NCBI RefSeq assembly: GCF_014805625.2
Contig: NW_023998416.1
Location: 16,140,401-16,204,400 of the forward strand
Reading direction: 5' to 3'
Source: Glossina fuscipes
Taxonomy: Eukaryota > Arthropoda > Insecta > Diptera > Glossinidae
DNA: 64,000 nucleotides
The notes beneath the pieces are model-generated. The model was not told where the DNA came from. It searched no databases and worked only from the letters and a program-made list of their open reading frames with translations. Shown here piece by piece: positions 12,446 to 26,063 of the stretch (positions are counted from its first letter, which is position 1; the number at the start of each line of letters is the position of its first letter). Made by a program: the position numbers and the translations under genes.

Positions 12446-14009
12446 AAATTTTTTAATAAAACATTTTGTAAGGAAATGGTTTGAATCCAAAGCATTGAAA
12501 GGAGCATATACAGCTTAGGCGCTTCTGCTCTGCTCATCATATATAAATAAAGGAAATACAAAAAATTTTACTAAATTAAAAATGTAATTGAAACCGCTTC
12601 CCTCCACAAATATAATACTGCGTTTAAAAAACATTTGATTTGAACCACCCAGGTTTACCCAAACGCAAAGTTTGGTTTTCTTAGCTTAGTAACACTCTAC
12701 GTAAAATTTTTTTCATGTCAACATTTTCGGTAGCCAATTGTCAGATTTGCGTGCCACAAAAACTATGTGCATGTGTACATCTGCAATCAGGCTAACGGCC
12801 ATCTTCATAAAGATTTAGATAAAGAGCTTTGTGTTCACATTGAACCTTTTCTACTGGGGAAGAAGGAGAAATACTTTCATTTTTATATTTACATATCACT
12901 GAGAGGGCTGCATAAAATGTAACTTCAAAAAAAAATTTCAGCCTTGAATATGTAGAAAATGTTGGAAAAAAGTTTTTGATGCAAATGCTGAAAATATCGG
13001 AAACGAACAACTGATTTGATATAAACTGTCAGAAGAACACAGGGATGGCCCTGAAACTTAACCGATTAATACTCCGCCAAGAATGTGTGCTGCTAAAATA
13101 GCGCAAATTAGCAATTAGAGACATGGTTGACATGTTGCGAAATTGGCTTGAATCTATACACTCAAGTTTGAAAGATTCCTTGGGGCCTCTTATTGCCCAT
13201 CCCGTTAATAAACCTTTTCATAGCGTAGCTGCCTGTTCGTTGCATTTGTCTAGCTTGCAATTGCGTTGGCTGTTAGGGTTTTATTATTAATTTGTTTCCC
13301 TTCAATGAACTAGTTTCCCGCTAATACCGTAAATTTTCAAAACAGATTGCTGCTACGGCTGCAGCGTAGCACAAGTGCATGGATTTTCTCATTTCCTGTT
13401 AGAGTGACGGCGTAGCCACAAAAGTATAGACGCATACTGATTGTAGCATTTCCTTTATACTACCACTACCACCGGTTCCGTTATGCAAAAAAAAAAAAAA
13501 GAAGAACGCTTAAGGACTCTGTATTTTTAGTCATAGAAATTAGGCGTTCTTGCAAAATGTATGAATACTTGAGATCAGTTCAACCCTTTTCGTTCGGACG
13601 TATACATATCCGGCTGTTTAATATTAAACGGAAAATATCTGAAAAGATGTGCTCCTAACTTTCAGCCCAAACCCCAATCGCTAGGTATTTCTTCTTTCAT
13701 TTCTAGGCTTAGACACAGGCAGGATACGAACAGAGGAACGAAAAAATATGAAAACATTGCAAATTCCTTCTGCGAACGTGTGGGAATACACTCAGTTTTA
13801 ATGTGACTCAATTGTCACTATTTAATCTTACCAATAATCCTTGAATTATTATTCACTAAATAATAGATAATGTCAATTATCTCTCATGTTTCAATTACCA
13901 TTTCGAAAATGGTTACATGATTTTTGACTACCCTAAGAGCAAGAATACAATACAACTAAACCTTGAATTACGTCATTTCTTTTAATTCCAAGATCCCGTA
14001 CCACTTGCG

Positions 14010-14325
14010 GCACAAAAGTGTATTAAGTTTGTTCGAACGTATGTTACACCCAGAAGGCTCTGAGGCAGACATAACTTTTTTTATATCTCATGTCTGTCTG
14101 TCTGCCTGGACGTCCTACTTTCTTGTGCTCAACCTATAGTCCACAATTTTTGAGAAGTTTTGATGAAATTTGTTGCACTGACATGCTTTGGCCAAAGCAC
14201 GAACGCTATTGAAATTGCTTCCGATCGGAAAATTACTGGCCTCCTCGCCATAAACACCTAAGCGGCATAAGGTGTTTTATTGTTGATCGCGGCCCGCTAT
14301 AGTCTTTTTACTTTTTTTCTATTAT
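14010..14325 (-). repeat. Dispersed repeat family A, copy
   Basis: On the plus strand it carries the reverse-complement landmarks: TATTAAGTTTGTTCG, ACACCCAGAAGG, TGTCTGTCTGTCTG, CAACCTATAG, TTTTGATGAAATTTG, AACGCTATTGAAA, and an end of GGCCCGCTATAGTCTTTTTA. This is one of the fuller copies. Confidence 0.7.
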
Positions 14326-14729
14326 CAACTTATAGTAAGTAATTTTCACTTCCTATTCCAATGCAATATTAATTCTGCGTAGAAATTTATTGTAGTAGAC
14401 TATATTTCCAAAGACGATACTTGTTCACATGAGGCATTTAAGTAACTGTTAATTAATCAAATGTTCATAAAAATGAAAGGAATCTTTAGCACAATCGAAC
14501 GCATGTGCGTGTGCCGTCTACGGAAATCGGGCAAATGCTTTTGCAGTCTCCAATTATTTTCATTAACAATCCCAAAATTAGAACGGTAATCGAACGCTTA
14601 GAGACTAGAACCCTATCGACCTCTCATCCTACAACTGTTTTTAATTCCAAGTATCCAAGATCCGTTTTAGAGCAAAAAAAAAAAAGTCTCGTTATATTTT
14701 TTTTTCCTAAATCAATCTCGTAAGATCAT

Positions 14730-15102
14730 CTTTCCCTGAAGCGAATTTAAGTTAAAATTTTTATCGTTTCTTTTTTCTTGTACATTTAAATAAATTGAAA
14801 ATCTTTTTTATTATAATCAAAATAAAATGTGCCAATGGTTTTGTTGAAAACTCTTGCAGCAAAAAAAAAAAAAAATATATATAAATTCTGTAATTAATTA
14901 TTCATTTAATTGATCCCAAAAACAAATATTTTTTTTCTTTTGATAGAATATAAAAACAACTTTTTATTTAATTGAAAAGGTTGAAAAAAGTTTTTTAAAT
15001 GTTTAAAAATATAAAACAAATGGAAACCAAAGCTTTAAATTTATATAAATTTTTTTTTTATTATTACTTTTAAAATAAAATATATATGTATATATGTATA
15101 TA

Positions 15103-15136
<34 letters not shown>

Positions 15137-16330
15137 AATACTTTTGTTTCTATAAAACAATGAAAAAAGTTATTTCAGTAGTGAAAAAAAAAATTATTTA
15201 TTTTATACAAGTTTTGTTAAAATAATTTAATACAAAATTAATTTAATAATTTTCGTACTAATTTAATTAATAAACAAAATCCTCTTCTTGCTTACAAAAG
15301 TCAGAGACTTTTTAGAAAGTATTTCTTAAATCATAAACTTTTTTCTTTCTTCAATAATTTTTTAAAATTTTATTTTAAATAAAATTCTTTTTTTAGATTT
15401 AATAAAACAAATTATTTATAATTTATTGCAAAGAAAAAACGAAAAAAAAAAAATGTGACCACATTTTTCACACAAATCAAGAACCCACCAGTTTAATTTA
15501 TACTTTTAATTGTAATTATCATTAAATATAAATAAAAGCAAAAAAAAAAAGAGTTGAAATAAACGTCAAACAACAAACAATTTTAAATCCTTTTTTGAGT
15601 ATTACGTTTAATATAACAGGAAATAATGACTTTCTTTTTTTTAACCCGTAATTGGAGCAGAGAAAATATCTACGGAGTTATAATAATGTTTTTATACATT
15701 ATTTTGCAAATATCTTTTCAAATTTAATATATTTTTTTTTTATTTTTAATATTTTTGGCTGCTCTTGAATGACTTTCTGTAAATATTGTTTACGTTTTTT
15801 TTTTCTTTTTTGCTTTTAATACAAATATAAAAAATGAACTTGTTTTTTTATTTAAATACTTTTATTTACAAATTTTTTTAAAAATATATATATCAACACA
15901 AACAGATTTTTAAAATCTCCAAATTAATATTTATTAAAAGAAGCAACAAATGTAAAGAAATTAAAGTTTAAGTTTAAGTAAAAGAAAAAAAATGCGAAAA
16001 TAAAAATTATACAAAAATCTACCCATAATCTACATTACGAACTATTAAACAAACAAGAAACTCTTCAGATGTTAGTTTATTAACTTTTTAGTAAGGAGTT
16101 ATTATGGCATACCTAAAAGCGAAAAAGTGTAAAAAATTTCAAAAATTTTTGAAATTAAAGAAAAAAGAGGAAAGAGAAAAAAGAAAACAACGTTTAACTC
16201 AATAACATACACGTGAAATTTCAGAAAAAAAACAAAGAAAAACAAACAAAAACTTATTTATCGAAAATCAGTTTATTCATAAAAACAAAAAAAAAACAAA
16301 AAATAAAATAAAAATTCAATATCTAAAATA
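14730..16330. other. Extremely AT-rich block with tandem TGTATATA motifs
   Basis: Nearly devoid of G and C, with many A and T homopolymers. At 15087-15110 there are three head-to-tail copies of TGTATATA, which fits the Pumilio RNA-binding consensus UGUANAUA, and TGTAAATA occurs near 15780. They sit next to a (TA)n microsatellite, so the motif may be fortuitous. No coding potential. Confidence 0.55.
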
Positions 16331-19209
16331 TTTTAAAAATATACATTTTTATTTCTTTTATTTTTACATTTAGTTGTAACAGACTGCCATCATACATATT
16401 TTTCTTTCCCATCCCGCACAAACGATTCCATTTTGCAAACGTCTGTCCGCATAAACAATGTTTGCGAGTTTGAAATTCGTTCTGCAGGCATGGGCTCCAA
16501 ATGTTTGTTTTTGTTTTCAAATCTTTTTGTGTTCGAGAATTAAGACAAGACACAAGACACATCTGAAAACGGTACATCTAACCAATGAAGAGGATATATT
16601 ACACATTCGTTGCTTGCTTGAGCAACTTCGAGAAACAGGCGTCTGTATACCTCGTCCATCAAGTATGTAGCTTGCTCGTCCTACTATCAATTCATTGCCC
16701 GCAAGAGTTGAAGTACACAACTGAAAATACAGTAAACTCCACAATAACACGCACTCATAGAGGACAGATTCTTTTAGCACGACGAACAAGTTGCAACCGT
16801 GCTCTTATAGAGTATAGCGTATAATATGCTAAAAGAGACTCACATAAAACACAAAAGAATGAGACAGAAAATATGTGTCGATAAACTTTTATACAGTTCT
16901 CTCCCTCTTATCAAAAGAAATATTTATTGTTCAAGGGCTGCAAAAATTGTTGTCATGTAATGTCTTAAGCCTGATTTTAAACATAAGTAAATGTTAGAGT
17001 AATCGCTTTGACCAGTACGTACAACACGAACTTAGATAAATCGCAAGGAGTGCTCGTATCGTAGAAGGCTCCGCTTTATATATATTGTTGGTCGCAAATA
17101 CTGTTGAGAACGGTTATAATCTACAAGTACACTTATAATGGCTTGAAACATTTAGTGACTATTGGATGAAAACTCAGTATATATGTACACCGAAATAGTG
17201 AGGTCAATGTGAAAACTCCTGAAAATTTGTAGCCAGAATTACTCATAGGCGATCATGAGCCATAAAGTTCTTGATCAGCCATATATCTCTGTCTGTCCGT
17301 TATCGCAACGCCCAAGTGAGCAAATGCTGCAATAAAAATTAATAAATGGCAAAATTAGTGAAATTCGACAGTGAGTCTATGGACTACTATTTTTCTGTTC
17401 ATGGCAGGCAGTCAATAAAACCTTACAAAGAGCTTTATTATGGCTCTTTACCACAACAGCATTTTGCAATCTTGATCAAAGAGTTATCAAAATATTTCAC
17501 AGATCGCTTCATAAGATTAAGATTGCGATTGATTAATAAATTTTATTGTTGAGTTACGAACCTGAGTATCATAAATTTTCTTTGTGCAATCTGCCCTCAA
17601 GAAAGAAGCAGTACGCTCTCTTTCCTTGGATATATGGAATGCAATACATTTAGATATGTTTTTGTACCCCGCGGCTCTGCCTCTAAAAAGTTTGATATGA
17701 TCACATTTCTGTTCCTTCTTTCGTCAAAAAAGAAAGTTTTACCTCCCCACGTAGCAGACACCAACTGCTCGCCAAACCTTTATTAAGAGGCAAAGTTATG
17801 GTCAGATGAGAACATTTCTTATAAAGCTTTTGTAAAGGCTAAGATTGGCCGAAATTGCGGGAGAAGGTTTGTTCGAAAGGAACTGCAACTGCGTATTCAA
17901 CTCGTATCCACCAACGAAAAGGAGTGACGTATTCCCATGAAAACTTTAAGAAACATTTTCTTTCTGTGCAATTGCATTTCATATAAATCTTCAAGACTTC
18001 AATAAATACACAACAGCTTAAGATTTCTTATACATTCGCATTATTCACTATATTCGTTGAACATTCTCTATGTTATTGAGAGGAGATTATTGTGAGGTTA
18101 GTTCGAGTTTTTTGCACGCAATCATAAATTGGTACAGATCGTGGTGAAATTTACCGAATAAAAAATTTGAATGATTTGTAACGGTGCGCTGCGCCATGGC
18201 CTGCATAGATAAAATAAATGGTATGTCGTCGCTTATTATTTTATCCACAACTTTTCAAACGAGAAGCCATATTTATTTTATTTAGGTTATTGATAAAAGT
18301 AAGGCTTTCAAATTAATTTCGCCTCGATCGTGCGACTAGACTGGGAGTAAAACTTTCACGGTCTGCCAAAAATTGAGTAAGAAAACTCAAATATAGCATG
18401 AAATACATTCTTGACTGAAATAAAAGCGAAAAAATTCATAATATTGTGTCTGTGTATACAAATATTGAAATGTAGTGAAGCACAAAATTGATCCTTTCGC
18501 TGATAATAACCAACGGCATGCATTAAGAACTTTTCAAAATGGCTTTTAATCTATTCAGTTATTTCTTCCATATCCCCATCGTCTATTGTTGGAACACTAA
18601 CATTTCTTCTTCTTAGATTTGTTCTTGTATACGTTCTTAGTTGATTTCTTGATAATGTGGTTACTTAACCAATTAATGCGCCTTCTGTAGCTAAAAAAAA
18701 AAAAGAACAAAAAATTAAAAAAGCAACCGTGTAAATTCTACCTTGAATTTAGCAGATATCTAGTAAGGTGATGATAAAAGTATTAAAAAATTTAGTTAGA
18801 AAATGATTCCGAATTCGTAAGCAACTGGCGAAGTCTTTGTAGGATTCGTGATGTGAGCAACCAAGTACCAACCACCTTAGAATAATAAATAATAAGCAAA
18901 CCGAATTTATTTCAACATTGATCTGTAATAGCAGAAGAACAGACAGACATACGAACGGGTAATCAGCCAATTTAATGGGGCGAAATCGCTCAAAAACTAA
19001 CACTGATCATTTGTAAATGTATTTATGATTCTAATTCGTATTCTTAAGCATTAGAACTGCTATTGAGAACATATATATCTAAGACGAATTTGTTCTTATT
19101 ACTAAATGAAAATTTGACACTCCTTACAAACTTTGAAAAGTTTTTCATGACGAATGACGAAATTATTACTTAATTGGCATCTTTTCATTTGAAACATTTT
19201 TTTTGGCGA

Positions 19210-19300
19210 AACAAGGATCAGTGGATAAGAATCGCGACTATCAATTCAGCGTTCGCGGGTTCAAATCTCAGCGCGTTACAGCAAACTTAATCAGAGCTGT
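19210..19300 (+). mobile_element. tRNA-like SINE fragment
   Basis: The segment has an A-box-like AGTGGATAAG, the phrase CGCGACTATCAATTCAG, and a B-box-like GCGGGTTCAAATCTC with the tRNA-like spacing seen in the better SINE copies. The downstream body is not clearly recognisable. It could be a related but distinct tRNA-derived family. Confidence 0.5.
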
Positions 19301-19599
19301 AGTGAGTATTTGATCGATAAACACATAACATCCACCGGTTTGGACATACGTCTACCTTATGTCTTTCTCCTTGCTTGCTTCTTTTCAAGCAGGTATCCTA
19401 TCTAGTACACGGCCACTGCCTCTGTCCTTCTCTTTTCTGACCGTCACCGTGTTAAACACATAGAGTACATGCCCTGTGTGATTGATGATGTGAAAAACAA
19501 AAAAACCAAAAAAAGTTCGTCTGGGCTAACGAAAACTATGTCACTATGCGAAAAAGCGCTACAAATGGTTCACAAATGAGCGATCTAATGAGCGCTTTG

Positions 19600-20115
19600 C
19601 ACCGGACATTGTTGCACCCTACGGCACTTGTATTACAAGAGCGTATTAAGCTTGTGCGGATATGCGCAACACCCAGGAGGACTTCAGAATTGATCTTGAT
19701 TGATTGTCTGTCTGTCTGTTTGTTTTGCTTTGCTGTGTTTACCCTACAGGTCGTAATTGTTTAGATATTTTGATGAAATTTGATGAAATTCGTTTTGATC
19801 CGAGGACGAACAGTGGTTAAAATCGTTCTGATTGGACAGCTTTTTCGACCACTTCCCATATAGCGCCTTATTTCCAAAAATCTTTATATAAACAACTGCA
19901 GGGCGATATAGTCGATATAATGGTGGGCCATGGCCCGCTATAGTGTTCTCGCTTGTTTTTGTTGTTTTTTTGACATAAGATTATCGAAATCAGAAAATCA
20001 TTTAAAACGTTCGTGGACTTCTGCGAAATTTAAATATTCGGACCGATTCTAGTGCAACTATTCAGCTCATTTCACTCCACGGCAGTTCATCTCGCTTTCG
20101 ATAAAAAAAAGAAAT
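19600..20115 (-). repeat. Dispersed repeat family A, long copy with extra flank
   Basis: On the plus strand it shows ACACCCAGGAGGACTTC, a TGTCTGTCTGTTTG run, TTTTGATGAAATTTG, CCATATAGCGCCTTATTT and GGCCCGCTATAGTGTTCTC. The homology with the 34.5-35.2 kb copy continues past the usual end, through GACATAAGATTATCGA, TTTCTGCGAAATTTAA-like and GATTCTAGTGCA blocks, to about 20115. The mobile unit is therefore longer than most copies show. Confidence 0.7.
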
Positions 20116-20119
20116 CTGA

Positions 20120-21448
20120 GAAAAGATTAAAACAGTTCCGTAAAAGACTTACGTAAAAGACCAGAACATTTTTTAATTAAATTACAAAAAAAAAAAACCA
20201 ATAACAACAAACAAACGGTATTCAATATAGCATTAATAATAAAAACAGGCCAAACTTCACTTTAAAAAAAAAAGAAAAGAAATTTAGAAATAAATAACAA
20301 ATTAATTATTAAAATATATATACAATAAAATTTTCATTAAAAATTATTGCAAAAATATAAACTTATTTAAGCGAATCTTTATTTCAGTTCTACAAACAAT
20401 TACAATAAAAGAAGGAACACAATCAACAACAACAACAATTGAGAGAGTTTTCAAAGAACTATAAACTCAATCTTAAAGGTTTTCAGTACAAATTTTTTTA
20501 CATGTATAAAAAACAAAAAAAAAAACGTAAAAAGAAAAACGAATATAAAAAAATAAATAAACATATATATAAATATATAAAACTAATTTCTGTAAACTCT
20601 AAGACCTTTCTTCCCGCTAATCTATTCTTTAAATAAAATAATTGCAATTCAAAAGGAAAATTTATTTTCTGTTTTTTCTTTTCTGCAGCAATTTTTTCAT
20701 TTTTTTTTTTTATAATTTAAAATTGAAATCTATTACAGAAACAATATATATACATATATTAATAAAAATTGAACATAACGTAACATAACCTATTGTTACT
20801 GTAAAAATTATTTAACAACAATTTCAACAGACAAAAAAAAAAGTTATTAAAAAGTAATATACGTTGTAAGCCTTGAAGGAATCATAATAATAATGTCATC
20901 AAAATCAATCAATTGAAATTTTCAACAACAATGTGTACAAAAGAGACAAGATTAAGAAATTTCATAAACAATCAACAAAAAAATGAAAAAAAAATGACGA
21001 AAATGCGTACGCTACGACAAATATTTATATAATAAACGTTAATCAAGTTATAAAGAGAAAAAAAAAAAAAAAACAAAGCATTAGAAACAATTTATTATAA
21101 TAATATATGAAAAGTATATACTTACTGTCTGTCGATGCCCTCGATGAGCTAACTCCCCCTATATAACCATTTTGAATAATACACCAAAACTCATTTATAT
21201 CAAATTAATGCGTCAACCTTTCAAAGATCAACTGGCAAAAAAATTCTTCAAGAAAAAAGCAAAGAAAAAGTTTCACCTAATTACTAATATTAGTAGCGCG
21301 ATATATATTGAAAAATATGAAAAAGAAGAAGAAGAAGCAAAAGAAAAAGAATAGGAAGAAACAAAAAATGGTAGAAAATCAACAATAATTTCTGAATATA
21401 CCGGAATAAATTACATTTTAAATAAAATTAAACATTAATTAAAATATA

Positions 21449-21493
<45 letters not shown>

Positions 21494-21690
21494 ATAATAT
21501 AAAAAAGAAAAAGTAAGAAAAAAAAGGAAACTGCAAACTCTTAATTTATTAATAATAATAATAAAAATACAAAAATAAACAATTGCGCAGTGAAATTATT
21601 ATATAAATATTATTATATATGCAAAAATAAACAAGGATTTAACAAAACACGACAAACATAATGAAATAAACAAAAAAAAAATTAAAAACA
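20120..21690. other. Extremely AT-rich block
   Basis: A/T homopolymers and (TA)n dominate, with two tandem TGTATATA octamers at 21481-21496. The few open frames are lysine/asparagine-rich translations of A runs and are not credible genes. In composition it matches the 14.7-16.3 kb block. Confidence 0.5.
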
Positions 21691-23599
21691 GAAAAAACAT
21701 TGGTTTTTTTGCTTAAGGTGGCATCATTCATACTTTATGGGGAATTCTTGAAACTATCGAGGACAAAAACCAATACTTGTTTTCCTGCTATTGTGTGTTG
21801 TTCGAAGTGTGGCAGTGTATAGCAAAATTGTGTATAGCAAAATTGTGTAAAAAAAAATGTATTAAAAACATATATTAAACACAGAATTGGTAAAATTGAC
21901 GAAAAAGTAATTGTCTGAAAAATGGAGATAACAAATCACAAAATAAGTTTGTAGGATGACTGTTGACAGATTCGTATCATTTTTTGTTTGCAAACGAAAT
22001 GCGTTAGGATGTCATGACATTCCAACCGTTAGTAAATAAATAAGAGTTGTCTTATGGTTTCTGCAATTGAGTGACGGGTTATAATATCTTCCATGTACGA
22101 GGTAATCACGTACCTAAAAGTTAGCTTTCGCCTTCAGCTGTTTTTGCTGATAGCAAAAATTAACATTTTCCTTGCATATGTAATATTATTCGTTTTATTT
22201 TTTAACAATGTCAAATTCGGATTTAACCGCATCCCTAGGTTCTCTCCGTCTTTCTTTGTAATCAAATGTTGCGGAATTGTTTGATTGATAGAGATGTACG
22301 GAATCGCCTGTACTGCTGTATTAGTTTCAACAGCCTTGCTGGGCTCTGTCTTATGCGGCCGATAGTAATATCAAAATATAAGCAGTAGTGGATGTAGAAG
22401 CTGTGCATCGCTTGAACTTGTTAAGTGTCGAAGATCCTAGTATTATTATTCTGAGGTTGTTGCTTACCGTACACAAGACCCAAACGGAGTCGTTAGGCGA
22501 TTTCAAGAAACTTTAGGAGCCAATTGCGTATATTCATTTAAACCCACTTTATGTATCTCCAATTTCCGCATAACGCTGATTAAAAGTCGAGATAGGGTTC
22601 CTATAATGGTCTTAAACATAATAAGGTGTGATTGCCTGATTAATCGGGCTCGTCGTACTTCTCACTTTATGTATTTTTAATTCCCACGCTTCATTGTGTT
22701 TAAGGCCAACGTATTCCCTCATAAGTGGCTTTTCGTACAAGAATATTCCAACAACCTAAATGACTTGAGGAAGAAAAATTCAATTTTGCATAGATCTTTT
22801 GAAAACAGTATGCTATAGTAAATCAAATTGGACAGTTTTACATTTTAGCTATTCCGTATTAACCTATTAAGTTTAAAAAAAGTAGAAGAAAAAATATATT
22901 CAAAAAATGTGTGCAGAAGAATGTACACAAGGAAAAAAATTATATCTTTTACACCCGCTAACTTTATCCCTCAAGAAAAATCAAAAAATAAACAATAAAT
23001 TGACACCTAACTGAGCGGCTTGGCCGATATTTCTTTAATTTTTGATTTTTTTTTTTTTTGCATGCACTGTGGGATCGCCCACAGAATCTGCGGGGAGCGC
23101 TTTGCACTATAAATACTTTGGTTTATAAATATTACAAGGAAAAGCTACTTTTTTGTTCCTGAAAACATTGCTGCTTTCGGTTTATGTTGTACTATAGGTA
23201 TGTTCTCTCACCGATTTTGCTCCTTTTTAATGTGAATCCTCATTTAAGAACTTCCAACAGTTTTAATATATTTACAGGCGTAGCCCTAATTTTCAGGATT
23301 AGGGGTGTGTTTTCAACAAATATTTCCGTTGATAAGTAGTAAAAGAGACGCACGTCGGTACACAATTTCATATTGATGATGAATTTTATACTATCAGGAA
23401 TAAAGTAAGTTTACGGCCAAGTATAAAAATAAATCGGTAAGTATAAAAATGAATCCCTTAATAGAAAACGAAACTAATTAGGAAATTATTTGAACGAGCA
23501 TTTGCATATTCCCCTAATAAAGCACATTTGGATTAAACGGTTCAACTTGCATTTAGTCTACCTATAAATATCTAACTGTTTAGTGTATGCATTTATCTA

Positions 23600-23830
23600 A
23601 TAAAAATTAACAAGTAAGAAGATTATAATCGGTCAAGGCCGACCAAGGCGTTATATGGGGAGTGGTCGAAAAAGTGGATTGATCCGAACCCTTTTCAATA
23701 GCGTTCGTCCTTAGGTAAGAACGCGTCACTGTACCAAATTTCATCAAAATATATCAAAAATTACGATCTGTAACTTGAACCCATAAGTTTACAAACTCTG
23801 TGTCCGTGTAGTCGCGTTTTAATTCTATGC
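23600..23830 (+). repeat. Dispersed repeat family A, copy
   Basis: The copy begins with an ACAAGTAAGAAG-type start, then GGAGTGGTCGAAAAAG, CCTTTTCAATAGCGTTCG, TTTCATCAAAATATAT and AATTACGATCTGTA, in the canonical order. It ends shortly before the non-LTR element region. Confidence 0.7.
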
Positions 23831-24585
23831 AGGAAATATTTCAATTTCTTAATGTGTTTCTTAGCTTTTTGGCTTTATTCGTGTTCAAATCATAAAAATC
23901 TTTAAAAAAATAAAGCGTGAATTTAACTTACATGAATTATATTAATCTTTTATAGGAAAAATTCATTTTGGTTTTGTGCAATCAACTGTTAGAGCTCTTG
24001 ATAAAAGTCCGCCTTTTTTTGTATTCATCTTTGTTTACAGTTTCGTTTGCGTTCGCTCTATATTGACAGTGGGAACGAAAGTGAGAAGCTTGCTTTAATT
24101 TGCTAAAAATTTGTGCTTTTAGTTTTTTGTTCTTCTTTTTTTTTTTTTCTTCATAAGCTCCTCTTGTTGTTTTCACTGGACATGGATTGTTTATTTATAT
24201 CATGTCGTGCGAAAGCAGGCCCTGAATCTCAACGATTCATCTCGTGTCGGCTGTGTGATCGTTTTTGCTATACACAGTATGCTGGTATTATCGGTCGCGC
24301 TGCTAATGCAGTTCTTGATCCCTCAACAGACTTACGCTGTCATGTTCCGACTGTAGAAAGCGGGACATAGATTTCCCCAAACTCTTCACGAGAGAGACGA
24401 GAAGTTATTTCTCAAACTTAGCCTAAAATCTCGGCTCTTTGTGGGAGAAATTTGAAATAATTAAGACCAGGTTTGATAAGTGTCGTTAAATTGCGCACTT
24501 ATCTTCTTCCCCAGCTAGCAAAATTACAACTCGTAGGGCAACGTGTGGTTCGTCACCTCTGAGTTCTCTTAAGTCCGATTGGTTC

Positions 24586-25182
24586 GTGCAAGTTAGTGAT
24601 CCCTCCTATTCAATTGAATTTCCCACTGCTCCCGACGTTGAATTTATCGCCATTCGAGCAAAATTTCCTAATAAACACTTATATGTGACCTGCTCTTATA
24701 TTCCCCCAAATTCGGATATCTCCATATATAAGAAGCAGGCCGCCCTCATTTGTGAAATGGCCAAGCAATCTAAGCCTACCGATATAGTCATTGCGTTGGA
24801 TGACTTCAATTTGCCTCAAGTCAATTGGTGTTACAGTGATAGTTCTGGCTGTTTGATTCCTACTTCAACATCTGATGATAATTTTTTTCAATGCAACGGT
24901 ACCCCTAATTGCAATGGTAGACTGCTTGATCTTTGCTTTGCCAATTTTCCTGAGATTTGTGTTAATCGTTGTCTTCCTTTTAGTTTACCTGAGCATCCTT
25001 ATCATCCAGCAATGTGCATTTCCTTTCATCACAAGCATGATGGCTCGTTGAACTGTTTTAATGTTCCAACTATTTCAAATAAATTTTTTGATTTCCAAAA
25101 AATCAATGTTTCATTGCTAAAATCCCATCTTTCACATATTATGCTTGATTTCTCAGTTGGAAGTATTGATAGCTTACAGTGA
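24586..25182 (+). pseudogene. Endonuclease-domain fragment of the non-LTR element
   Basis: A 198-codon open stretch of the exonuclease-endonuclease-phosphatase (AP-like) domain. The metal-site motif appears as DDFNLP where GDFNLP is usual, and a later HPYHPA stands where DHPA-type motifs occur. The frame stops at a TGA after SLQ, but the same frame continues in recognisable form (SFYNILNQAIFASVPIRQS), so that stop is a point mutation. It is part of the larger element, not a host gene. Confidence 0.85.
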
Positions 25183-26063
25183 TCGTTCTACAATATATTA
25201 AATCAAGCTATTTTTGCATCCGTTCCGATCAGGCAGTCCCGTCCGCAAAGCAGGTGTCTCCCGTGGTTTAATTGGGCAACTAAATATTACAAGAATAGGA
25301 AAAAGAAGCTTTTAAAAAAATTTCGCTTAATCAGTGGCAAGTAATAGATTTAATTCCCTCAACCACCAATATTATTGCAGATACCTTCAGTGTGGTGGAT
25401 CCTCTCTGTTTGCTAATCCTTTTTTAAGTTCGTTAATTTCAAAAGAAAAATCTCCATAAAGCCCTCGCATGTTTCTTTTAATGTCTCTGAGCCCTCGGTT
25501 GAAACATCAAATCTCTTTGCGGAACACTTCCGACAAAACTTTTCGACTGCCAATTTCGATTCATCAGCAAACTATCCATATTCGATTACTAATTTGGTTT
25601 CAATTCCTAATTTGGTTATCTCTGAAAATGATGTTTTTGAAGGATTGAACTCTCTAAAATATAATTGTGCGCCCGGATCTGACGGAATTCCATCATGTGT
25701 ACTTATATCTTGTGCAGGCGAGCTATCGGTGTTATCTGAAAGATTTTTAACAAGTCCTTGAATTTCCCTTCGTGTTGGAAGGCTTGTTTCCTTATTCCTA
25801 TTCACGAAAGTGGAAGTACACAACTTGTAGAGAACTACAGAGGCATTGTCAAGTTGAGTGTCTTGCCTAAACTGTTTCAGCTAATTATGACTCAGCATAT
25901 GGCCTTTGTCATCAAATCGTATATTTCTCCACTCCAACATGGTTTTCGAAAAGGATGAACTACGGTCACCAATCTGTTAAAGTTTATATCTCATGTTCTC
26001 AAGGCTCTTCCTAGTGGCTCTTGCACTGATGTCATATACCCTGATTTCAGCAAAGCATTTGAT

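Larger units (their letters stand above)
11092..24100. other. Gene-free AT-rich region, possible long 3' UTR interrupted by repeats
   Basis: No convincing coding exon on either strand. The stretch alternates between extremely AT-rich blocks full of A and T runs (about 11.1-12.1 kb, 14.7-16.3 kb and 20.1-21.7 kb) and less biased blocks carrying SINE and family-A repeat copies. Open frames of 60-90 codons here are A/T-run translations or repeat pieces. The AT-rich blocks look alike and could be parts of one ancestral long 3' UTR of the upstream gene. That is an inference only. Confidence 0.5.

Noticed and set aside
16323..16824. Overlapping frames on both strands (70-90 codons)
   Set aside because: Neither strand shows a known domain or plausible exon borders. 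Overlapping frames on both strands of this length are expected by chance in a locally less AT-rich patch.
20439..21354. Lysine/asparagine-rich frames of 60-65 codons
   Set aside because: They lie in A-run-dominated DNA and encode near-homopolymers. No conserved features.
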